The position numbers were made by a program, and so were the translations under genes. This document shows positions 1 through 6,409 of a stretch of DNA of 6,439 bases, piece after piece. The notes beneath the pieces are model-generated. The model was not told the origin of the DNA and did not search any database. It saw only the letters and a program-made list of their open reading frames with translations. Within the stretch, counting starts at the first letter, position 1. Every line of letters begins with the position of its first letter. This stretch comes from an uncultured Prevotella sp. (GTDB lineage: Bacteria; Bacteroidota; Bacteroidia; Bacteroidales; Bacteroidaceae). The DNA lies in NCBI GenBank assembly GCA_900546605.1, contig URDV01000126.1, forward strand, positions 1-6,439, read 5' to 3'.

Positions 1-131
1 AAAGTTAAGTATCTGCATTGTGCTTAGAGTACAATTGCAGTAAGTAGATGTACTGATTTAGCAAGGGCTGAAGACCGTCTTTACTCAATCAGGGGCTTTC
101 TTTAGAGAAAATTTAAGTAGGTATTAAATGA
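1..131. other. Intergenic sequence with no recognised gene
   Basis: No reading frame of useful length and no RNA gene is recognisable here. The only structure seen is a weak hairpin, in which CTGCATTGT at 13-21 can pair with ACAATTGCAG at 31-40 with one bulge. The segment is the outer part of the roughly 500 bp gene-free stretch downstream of the glycosidase gene. The rest of that stretch is occupied by two repeats and a terminator, listed separately. A neighbouring gene may lie just beyond the window edge, but nothing shows its end. Confidence 0.5.
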
Positions 132-224
132 GCATGTCTTTTTATATTTTTTGAAACCTTCACTCAGTCACATAGCCCGCTATGCTCCTTCGCTCAGATT
201 TCAAAAACACCTAAAAATACATGC
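132..224. repeat. 93-bp imperfect inverted repeat (REP-like intergenic palindrome)
   Basis: The outer arms at 132-156 and 199-224 are reverse complements with a few mismatches and one gap. Both begin with GCATGT at the outer edge and end with TTTTTGAAA at the inner edge. The centre holds a perfect small palindrome, CATAGC-CC-GCTATG, at 171-184. It is bracketed by a direct repeat, CCTTCACTCAG at 157-167 and CCTTCGCTCAG at 187-197. The whole could fold into a long hairpin with an internal loop and a short apical stem. No coding function is apparent; a 60-codon frame opening with TTG at 151 merely runs through it. The layout resembles dispersed intergenic palindromes of Bacteroidales genomes, but that is inference, because only one copy is present in this window. 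Confidence 0.6.
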
Positions 225-256
225 AAAAATTGCTCAACCTATTCTTTTACCATTAC

Positions 257-418
257 ATAACCCGTTGGCGGAATTTTTGGTTAACGGGTTAACAAGTAAG
301 TATGCTTTACTTACCTATTGTGTTAAATTCTGAATGGTGAAAAGCTTAATAAGCTGGCAAACTTACCTGTTAACCCGTTAACTTGTCAACTTGTTTACTA
401 ATTCCGCCAACGCGTTAT
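257..418. repeat. TTAAC palindromic element, copy A, with 19-bp terminal inverted repeats
   Basis: The ends form an inverted repeat with 18 of 19 positions matching: ATAACCCGTTGGCGGAATT at 257-275 against AATTCCGCCAACGCGTTAT at 400-418. A second nested inverted repeat matches at 20 of 21 positions, 280-300 against 362-382, each containing GTTAACGGGTTAAC or its complement. The right arm is built from 8-base units such as TTAACCCG, TTAACTTG and TCAACTTG (371-394). The centre includes a small perfect hairpin, AGCTT-AAT-AAGCT, at 343-355. A clearly homologous copy lies at about 4290-4464 in the same orientation, so this is a repeated element and not only a local palindrome. It has no coding capacity. 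It could be a MITE-like element or a REP-like structured repeat. No target-site duplication is convincing. Confidence 0.8.
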
Positions 419-441
419 ATAAAAGCAATAATTGCGAAAAC

Positions 442-490
442 AAAAAGAATGAGATAAAGTATTCTATTTGAACTTTACCTCATTCTTTTT
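442..490 (-). terminator. Rho-independent terminator of the glycosidase gene
   Basis: Arms at 442-460 and 472-490 pair over 19 positions with a single exception, which becomes a G-U pair in the minus-strand transcript. The loop is 11 bases. The 3' arm of the minus-strand RNA ends in a U-rich run that continues as GUUUUCG. The hairpin begins 20 bases past the glycosidase stop codon. T-rich sequence also follows on the plus side, so it may terminate in both directions. The stem and part of the loop (TATTTGAA as read on the plus strand) closely resemble the terminator after guaA at 4661-4713. Confidence 0.88.
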
Positions 491-509
491 TATTTATTCA
501 ATAACTACT

Positions 510-3500
510 CTACTTGAGTAATTTCTTTCCATTGATAATATTCACACTACCCTTTTGCGGAAGTACCAAGCGGCGGCCTGATATATCGTAAATAGCTGTA
601 GTTGACATATTATCCAAAGTTTCAGTTTTAGCGTCCTTTATACCCGTAACAGGAAAATCAAAGTTGCCATTATCATTGCCTTCAAGCACAAATACCGACG
701 AAGCTGGTAATGTAAAAGTGATATTCTTGTCAATATCAATAGCTTCGTTCTCTTCAACACCGCGCAAGCCCGTATTGCCGCCCAGCACTTGATCGGCAAA
801 AGAACTGCTTAAAGAAATGGAAGTTTTGATGTAAGATGGAATATCAAACACCTTACGTAAGGTGGTAGTGAGCGTACGTTCCTTTACATCAGGGTTACGA
901 AGTGTGAGCGTCACCTTTTTACCATTCCAGGCAGCCCAGCCATAAACGTTGACCTTGCTACCATCCCATGGATTGCCACCTACCCAATGAACATCGGGCA
1001 ATACGTCAGCATTGCGTTCTTGCCATTCCATACACTCTGACAAATCCTTCCACAAAGCACCTGCATTACCTTGTCCGTCCTTTATGTTGTCCATCAATTT
1101 ATAGTCGGTATAAAGTTCAACCATACCCGAGCCACAACCAAATGCGCAACGCATTTCACGGAGTACACCCTCATAGCTATAATCACTCGGTGTGTAAGGT
1201 TTTCCCTTTTCACTTAAAATAAGGCCATGCGTCATTAGAGTATTAATAGGACATAATGGTGAACCTTGCGTAAAGATTTTGTAAACCATATAATCACGGT
1301 ATGTAATCCATTGTTCACGATCAGTACCTATACCGCTAATTTTTGCACAGTCAGCATCTTGGCGCCAAATAGCATCACTATAATGGAACCAGAAGGGAGA
1401 GGCCCATGTACCAACAGTAGTATTAAAGAAAATGTCAGGACGGCTCTTACGTACATCGCGTTCAATGCTTATAATACCTTCAGCATTTTCAATACCCGTA
1501 TCGCCAGCATCAGGACCATAGGCGGTTCCTTGTGCACTAATGCCATCAAACTTGAAGAAGCGGAAGTCGTACTGCTTAATCATGTTGTTACAACAGTCAA
1601 CAAAATATTTGTAATAAGAGTCATTGCTCAACTGCATACCACCACGACTACTCCAATAATTACGACGGTAAGTTCCACTCTTGCCATAACCTCCGACAGG
1701 GCCTAACCATGCGCCAATGCCCACACCCATGCTCTTAGCTAAGTTGTCTTCAGCCTTGAAACCATTAGGGAAGTTAGTGTTAAATGTCCATGTTCCATAA
1801 GCATCCCATCCATCATCAAACACAAAGGCATAAGGAGCTTTATTATATACATCGTAGAACTTATCCTTCCAATGCTGTACCACGTCAACACATTGTTCGC
1901 TAGTCATGTTGCCCGAGTAATTACCCTTTTTGTTATCAGGGTCAGATGTATCGTATACACCATTATTGCCCACCGCATTGTTACGATCAATGTTTAACTC
2001 ATACCATGAGTTATAGAGAGGGAATGCACGCCAAGGCACAGCACGTTCGCGCTCACTATAAGCCAAGAACGAACGACGTTGCTGTCCAGGAGCTACAATT
2101 CCTACTACTGAACTTACCTCCCAAGTTTGTCCTTGTTTCAGCGTTGTGTTACGACGCCAATACCCCTGCAAAGGTACTTCAGTTGGGGCCAACATATGCA
2201 AGGTGTCAACCTTGGTGTAATTGAGAATAATGTTACCCGACGAAGTGATATTCTCAATCTTTTTGCTTACCATCATGCGCAAACGATACTTACCCTCGCG
2301 TGGTACCCATAGTGTATACTCATTGGCATCCTTAGCAGTACCTGTGTATCCTGCATGATAATCAGAAGCTACAACATTGTTGCTGGCATCAAGCAAGTCA
2401 ACTCCCACCATATTAAGCCGGTTATTTCCACTAGCATATTCAAAGGTCGTTTTAAACGTGCCACCTCCCGTTGTAAAGTCAACGTCCATGCTCTTAGCCA
2501 TAATGTTAGGATAAGCCTCATCTTGTTCCTTCACACGCCAAGGAATGTCAGCATCATTAACCGTTTGCCATGTTTGAGGTGTCCATTGGCGAATGGCCTC
2601 ATCGTCCACTTCAAAATTTGTTACTTCTTGATCGGCATATGGGTTATCGGGCGACACGTTAAACTCTGCGCAACAAGCAAATACAGCCCCATTTTGTGAC
2701 GAGTTTATAACCACCTTTACATAGCGAGCATTCACTTGAGCAGGCAAAGCCACCCACACTTGCTGTTTGCTATAAGTAAGCGTACCTTGTGTTTGCTTAG
2801 TCAAAGCGTTGGCATCATCGCCCGTCCAAATTTCATAATCCTTAATATGTCCATTAACTGATTTTTCGGCCTGACGAGTAATTATACCTATAGCTCCCAC
2901 AGCCTGCGACTTTTGCATATCAACCATAAACCAATGTGGCATGGCCTTATTGGTATTATCGCTATAATGTGAATGCCAATAGGTATTAACGTTTCCATCA
3001 ATAATAGCATCAGCCGTACCTGTATTGTTATCCGGATTCCATCCATCTACAGTAACACTCCATCCAGTACGGTCGTAAGTAGTTATTTCAGATGACGCTT
3101 GTGCTGTGGATGTTGCTTTGAGCCTCACAGGTTGTTTTTTATTTGCCACAAGGTCATAAGCTACTACTGGCACAGATATTTTTTCGCTGAAAGTTATTGT
3201 GCCATTACTATTAAAGTCGCTACGCACGGTTCCTGCAACAAAGTAACGCAACACGTATGCCCCAACTTGTGGAATGTTGAGTGTGTACACGTTGTTGCTT
3301 TTTTGTCCGCCAGTATAACCTGCATGATAATCGTGTGCTATTACGTTTCCTTTACCATCAACCACATCAACACCTACAATATCAAGACGATGCTGTCCAC
3401 TGGTGTATTGAAAGGTAATGGTCTGCTCACCAGCTTTACGGAATGACACGTAGCCTTGTGTGCCACGTACATCATCTGGCGAAACAGCATTATTGTCAAC

Positions 3501-4253
3501 TTTTATTTCGCTATTACGAATTTCTTTAGGCAATTCGTCACCAGGAATCCATGCAAAGGAACTTGAATTCCAAGTTTTAGGAGTAAAGCTATCCATTCCC
3601 GCATTGGCCACTTGAGCAGAGTTTACACCCATAGGAGTTTCAAGTCCTGCAAATATTTTTTCACTTGCCAACAAAGCTCCACGCGTATTGCCCACAACAA
3701 CAGGCACCGACTGCGCCGTTTCATTGTCAACATTATAGAGCATGGGAGTGATAGACTGCATAGGTTGGTCTGCATCAGCCGTCACATCAAGCGTTGTACG
3801 CAAGTAATGTGAACCGTCACGCAACACCGCATGCCATACAACATTTAACTTGTCTTTTTTAAATACAGCCTTGATAGCCTTACCATTGAATTTGTCTGAG
3901 CCTTTTACGGCTTTTTCATCGCCAACAAGGTCTTCTTTTTCAACACTCACTAACGTCATTTCTGACGAAGTGAAACTTGTGCCATCACCCAGCACCACCT
4001 TAAACAAGTCCGTACCTGCTTTAAGATTCATTTCTTCACAGCCACCAAATACAAGTTGATTGCCGCTTTTCACAAACTTAGCTGTAAGCAGATTATTTTT
4101 TAAGGTATATGCATTGTCATCTAATAGCAGCGTTGCCACTCCTGCTTGTTGCGACTGTGGGAAAATCACTTTTTGAGCTACAATGCCCTGTCCACCACCT
4201 AAAATAAAGCAGCAAACAGCAGCCCCCATCCATTTTTTCATGTAATTGTCCAT
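510..4253 (-). CDS. Secreted multidomain clan GH-D glycosidase (alpha-galactosidase-like) with F5/8 type C domain and sorting tail
   Basis: Predicted exported glycoside hydrolase of 1247 residues, far longer than a simple GH27 enzyme (about 400). Visible in order: signal peptide 1-27 (MKKW, hydrophobic core, cleavage near VAQ); N-terminal beta-sandwich-like region about 28-220; beta-rich module about 227-360; F5/8 type C (CBM32-like) domain about 382-535; second copy of the module about 558-682; clan GH-D barrel about 690-1095; C-terminal beta domain to about 1195; and a type IX secretion-like tail ending YDISGRRL...NIINGKKLLK. Compared from memory with human alpha-galactosidase A, FDDGWD (812-817) matches IDDCW, KFDG (901-904) gives nucleophile Asp903, and WRQDAD (963-968) gives acid/base Asp968. 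Substrate and exact GH family cannot be read from sequence. No SusC/SusD gene is visible. The frame is open upstream to ATG at 4343, but that stretch lies in a repeat and precedes the signal peptide. ATG at 4253 is chosen; 4241 is equally possible. Confidence 0.85.
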   Translation of the reverse strand: MDNYMKKWMGAAVCCFILGGGQGIVAQKVIFPQSQQAGVATLLLDDNAYTLKNNLLTAKFVKSGNQLVFGGCEEMNLKAGTDLFKVVLGDGTSFTSSEMTLVSVEKEDLVGDEKAVKGSDKFNGKAIKAVFKKDKLNVVWHAVLRDGSHYLRTTLDVTADADQPMQSITPMLYNVDNETAQSVPVVVGNTRGALLASEKIFAGLETPMGVNSAQVANAGMDSFTPKTWNSSSFAWIPGDELPKEIRNSEIKVDNNAVSPDDVRGTQGYVSFRKAGEQTITFQYTSGQHRLDIVGVDVVDGKGNVIAHDYHAGYTGGQKSNNVYTLNIPQVGAYVLRYFVAGTVRSDFNSNGTITFSEKISVPVVAYDLVANKKQPVRLKATSTAQASSEITTYDRTGWSVTVDGWNPDNNTGTADAIIDGNVNTYWHSHYSDNTNKAMPHWFMVDMQKSQAVGAIGIITRQAEKSVNGHIKDYEIWTGDDANALTKQTQGTLTYSKQQVWVALPAQVNARYVKVVINSSQNGAVFACCAEFNVSPDNPYADQEVTNFEVDDEAIRQWTPQTWQTVNDADIPWRVKEQDEAYPNIMAKSMDVDFTTGGGTFKTTFEYASGNNRLNMVGVDLLDASNNVVASDYHAGYTGTAKDANEYTLWVPREGKYRLRMMVSKKIENITSSGNIILNYTKVDTLHMLAPTEVPLQGYWRRNTTLKQGQTWEVSSVVGIVAPGQQRRSFLAYSERERAVPWRAFPLYNSWYELNIDRNNAVGNNGVYDTSDPDNKKGNYSGNMTSEQCVDVVQHWKDKFYDVYNKAPYAFVFDDGWDAYGTWTFNTNFPNGFKAEDNLAKSMGVGIGAWLGPVGGYGKSGTYRRNYWSSRGGMQLSNDSYYKYFVDCCNNMIKQYDFRFFKFDGISAQGTAYGPDAGDTGIENAEGIISIERDVRKSRPDIFFNTTVGTWASPFWFHYSDAIWRQDADCAKISGIGTDREQWITYRDYMVYKIFTQGSPLCPINTLMTHGLILSEKGKPYTPSDYSYEGVLREMRCAFGCGSGMVELYTDYKLMDNIKDGQGNAGALWKDLSECMEWQERNADVLPDVHWVGGNPWDGSKVNVYGWAAWNGKKVTLTLRNPDVKERTLTTTLRKVFDIPSYIKTSISLSSSFADQVLGGNTGLRGVEENEAIDIDKNITFTLPASSVFVLEGNDNGNFDFPVTGIKDAKTETLDNMSTTAIYDISGRRLVLPQKGSVNIINGKKLLK

Positions 4254-4289
4254 ACTATAGGCTTGATTTTTTTGATAGAAATGATAAAT

Positions 4290-4464
4290 ATACCCATTGA
4301 CTGAAATCATGGCTAACGGGCTAACAAGTTGGCAGGTTAACAATTAAGTATGCCATACACCACCTATTTTGTTAAAGTCAGAATGGTAAGAGGCAAAAAA
4401 ATGGCAAACAAACCTTTTACCCATTAACCTGTTAACTTGTTTACTAATTTCGCCAACACGTTAA
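4290..4464. repeat. TTAAC palindromic element, copy B, upstream of the glycosidase gene
   Basis: This is homologous to copy A at 257-418 along its whole length and in the same orientation. Shared blocks include TAAGTATGC, the central GTTAAA-TC-GAATGGT, and the right end TTACTAATTTCGCCAACACG. The outer left 30 bases match copy A at about 22 of 30 positions. Copy B is about 13 bases longer, mostly from extra 8-base units in the left arm (CTAACGGG, CTAACAAG, TTGGCAGG, TTAACAAT at 4313-4344). Its arms still pair imperfectly: AACAAGTTGGCAGGTTAAC on the left resembles the complement of the right-arm run ATTAACCTGTTAACTTGTT. It is more diverged than copy A, and its terminal repeats are less well matched. 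It sits 36 bases upstream of the chosen glycosidase start, so it probably lies in the leader or promoter region. Confidence 0.78.
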
Positions 4465-4660
4465 CTATATTTCATTCCATTTACATTCGTTTCATTCAAC
4501 CACAAAAATACACATAAATATATTAAATTCAGTATTATTTGAGCACTTAAAGTATCAAACATGTTCTACAACACATAGAGTAGGTCATTATCTATTACGA
4601 ATTATTAAAATATCAACACCCTTCTTCATACCTCCAATCATATAAAGCCCCCATCTACAA
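4465..4660. other. AT-rich intergenic spacer, possible weak glycosidase promoter
   Basis: This spacer separates the guaA terminator from repeat copy B and contains no gene. It holds the only match to the Bacteroidetes -7 element TAnnTTTG that I found in the whole region before the glycosidase gene: TATTTTTG on the minus strand at 4510-4503. No TTTG or TTG is found at the expected distance upstream for a -33 box, so this is weak. If it were used, the leader would be about 240 bases long and would contain all of repeat copy B. Confidence 0.3.
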
Positions 4661-4713
4661 AAACGAAGAATGAGATAAGACTCTTTATTTGAATCTTACC
4701 TCATTCTTCGTTT
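4661..4713 (-). terminator. Rho-independent terminator of guaA
   Basis: Arms at 4661-4680 and 4694-4713 are complementary over 20 positions with a single exception, which is a G-U pair in the minus-strand transcript. They enclose a 13-base loop. The minus-strand 3' arm ends in GUUUUUGUAG, giving a short U tract. The hairpin starts 30 bases past the guaA stop. The core AGAATGAGATAA, the loop segment TATTTGAA and the arm TTACCTCATTCTT are shared with the terminator at 442-490, so the two are members of one sequence family and not independent hairpins. It separates guaA transcription from the glycosidase gene. Confidence 0.88.
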
Positions 4714-4743
4714 ATATCAAATTCTTAAGTATCGGCATTCCGA

Positions 4744-6354
4744 TTATTCCCACTCAATTGTTGAGGGTGGTTTTGAAGAGATGTCGTAGCAAACGCGGTT
4801 CACCCCCTTCACATGATTGATAATATCATTTGAAACCTTTGCCATAAAATCATAAGGCAAATGCGCCCAGTCAGCAGTCATAGCATCAGTACTGGTAACA
4901 GCACGCAAGGCAACAGGGTGTTCGTAAGTACGCTCATCCCCCATTACACCAACCGAGCGAACAGTTGATAGCAACACAGTTCCTGCTTGCCATATCTGGT
5001 CATAAAGGCTTACTTCAATCTCACCATTTTTCATATCAGCAGGCACACCTGCTGCTAACACACGGCGAGCTTCGTCACCCGATAGTTTAACTTTATAGTC
5101 GCGCAAGCCACGTATGTAAATATCATCAGCGTCTTGCAATATGCGTACCTTTTCGGGAGTAATGTCGCCCAATATGCGCACAGCTAAGCCTGGACCTGGG
5201 AATGGATGACGCGTAATAAGATGCTCGGGCATGCCCATTGAACGTCCTACACGGCGTACTTCATCCTTAAACAGCCACTTTAAAGGTTCGCAAAGTTGCA
5301 AATTCATCTCTTTAGGCAATCCACCTACATTATGGTGACTTTTTATTACCTTACCCGTAATATTGAGCGATTCTATACGATCAGGATAGATGGTGCCTTG
5401 TGCCAACCACTTTGCGCCTGTTTGCTTTTTAGCCTCAGCATTGAATACCTCAACAAAGTCGCGACCTATAATTTTGCGTTTCTGCTCAGGGTCAGTCACA
5501 CCAGCCAAGTCGCTAAAGAACTTTTCACTGGCATCTACACCAATTACGTTAAGTCCTAAGCATTTGTAATCGTTCATTACATCACGGAACTCGTTCTTAC
5601 GCAACATGCCATGATCAACAAAGATACAAGTAAGGTTTTTGCCAATTGCTTTATTGAGCAATACGGCTGCAACAGAACTATCAACACCTCCCGAAAGTCC
5701 AAGTATTACTTTATCATCACCCAATTGGGCTTTCAATTCGGCCACAGTAGTGTCAACAAATGATGCTGGACTCCAATCTTGTCGGCTACCACAAATGTCA
5801 ACCACAAAATTCTTGAGCAATTGCGTACCTTGCAATGAGTGGAACACCTCTGGGTGGAATTGCACACCCCATAGTTTTTCGTCATCAGCTTGATAAGCAG
5901 CAAACTTTACCTTTGACGTTGAAGCAATACAATGAAAGCCTTGCGGTATAGCTGTTATAGTATCGCCATGGCTCATCCACACTTGTGAGTTTTCATCAAA
6001 TCCCTTGAACAAAGGATTGTCGTGTTCAAAGGTTTCGAGGTTGGCACGACCATACTCACGACTCCCAGCAGGTTCTACCTTTCCGCCATAGAGTTGAGCC
6101 ATATATTGCGCTCCATAACAAATGCCAAGAATAGGATATTTGCCACGAATGTTGCTCAAATCAACCTTAAAAGCTTCTGGGTCATAAACACTATAAGGAG
6201 AACCTGAAAGGATTACACCAATAACTGACTCATCGTCATGAGGAAATTTGTTGTAAGGCAGAATTTCGCAAAACGTGTCGAGTTCGCGCAAACGACGACC
6301 AATAAGTTGCGTTGTTTGCGATCCGAAATCGAGAATAATGATTTTCTGTTGCAT
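4744..6354 (-). CDS. guaA: GMP synthase (glutamine-hydrolysing)
   Basis: Cytoplasmic enzyme that converts XMP to GMP with ATP and glutamine, the last step of de novo guanine nucleotide synthesis. The class I glutamine amidotransferase domain spans about 1-190: nucleophile Cys79 in GICYGAQ, and His167-Glu169 of the triad in FHPEV. The ATP pyrophosphatase domain follows, with the PP-loop SGGVDS at 221-226 and the VDHGMLR motif at 247-252. The C-terminal dimerisation domain carries RHPFPGPGLAVR (382-393) and the family ending SKPPSTIEWE. All key residues are present. At 536 residues it is longer than the roughly 505-525 usual for the family. The excess is explained by extra residues about 421-448 between GLRD and LYDQIWQAG, where (from memory) Bacteroides and E. 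coli enzymes run straight through. The start at 6354 fits the family N-terminus MQQKIIILDFGSQ. No guaB is adjacent; it appears to be a single-gene unit with its own promoter and terminator. Confidence 0.98.
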   Translation of the reverse strand: MQQKIIILDFGSQTTQLIGRRLRELDTFCEILPYNKFPHDDESVIGVILSGSPYSVYDPEAFKVDLSNIRGKYPILGICYGAQYMAQLYGGKVEPAGSREYGRANLETFEHDNPLFKGFDENSQVWMSHGDTITAIPQGFHCIASTSKVKFAAYQADDEKLWGVQFHPEVFHSLQGTQLLKNFVVDICGSRQDWSPASFVDTTVAELKAQLGDDKVILGLSGGVDSSVAAVLLNKAIGKNLTCIFVDHGMLRKNEFRDVMNDYKCLGLNVIGVDASEKFFSDLAGVTDPEQKRKIIGRDFVEVFNAEAKKQTGAKWLAQGTIYPDRIESLNITGKVIKSHHNVGGLPKEMNLQLCEPLKWLFKDEVRRVGRSMGMPEHLITRHPFPGPGLAVRILGDITPEKVRILQDADDIYIRGLRDYKVKLSGDEARRVLAAGVPADMKNGEIEVSLYDQIWQAGTVLLSTVRSVGVMGDERTYEHPVALRAVTSTDAMTADWAHLPYDFMAKVSNDIINHVKGVNRVCYDISSKPPSTIEWE

Positions 6355-6378
6355 ACGGAATAGTTATGTTTTCTGTTG

Positions 6379-6409
6379 CAAAGATAGTGCAAACCGAGCG
6401 CAATACAAA
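6379..6409 (-). promoter_or_regulatory. Bacteroidetes-type promoter of guaA
   Basis: On the minus strand, TTTG at 6409-6406 and TATCTTTG at 6386-6379 match the -33 (TTTG) and -7 (TAnnTTTG) elements of the Bacteroidetes primary sigma factor, with a 19-base spacer within the usual range. Transcription would start around 6372, giving a leader of roughly 18 bases before the ATG. The leader has no Shine-Dalgarno sequence, as is common in this phylum. It is also too short for a riboswitch, so guanine control through this leader is unlikely. Confidence 0.8.

Noticed and set aside
5..19. TTAAGTATCTGCATT, a 14 of 15 match to 4725-4739 just past guaA
   Set aside because: In AT-rich DNA of this size a match of this length can arise by chance, and the similarity does not extend on either side.
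151..333. 60-codon plus-strand frame starting with TTG
   Set aside because: It runs through the inverted repeat at 132-224 and into repeat copy A, so its sequence is dictated by repeats.
371..394. CRISPR-like reading of the short TTAAC units
   Set aside because: The units are 8 bases and directly adjacent with no spacers, and no cas gene is present.
1266..1706. Plus-strand open frames opposite the two genes, the longest being 146 codons at 1266-1706
   Set aside because: They are antisense shadows of strongly supported coding sequence and show no domain, start signal or protein-like composition.
4197..4253. Lipoprotein signal based on the two cysteines in the glycosidase leader
   Set aside because: The residues before the cysteines (AAV) do not fit a lipobox, and a normal cleavage site near VAQ follows; a sorting tail also fits a secreted rather than lipidated protein.
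4254..4343. N-terminal extension of the glycosidase starting at ATG 4343
   Set aside because: It lies mostly within repeat copy B, precedes a good signal peptide, and has no family-like sequence; ATG at 4253 or 4241 is more credible.
4731..4744. ATCGG-CATT-CCGAT hairpin touching the guaA stop codon
   Set aside because: A five-pair stem alone is too weak to call; the strong terminator lies just downstream.
6355..6378. Purine riboswitch ahead of guaA
   Set aside because: Only about 18-25 bases lie between the promoter -7 box and the start codon, too short for any known riboswitch.
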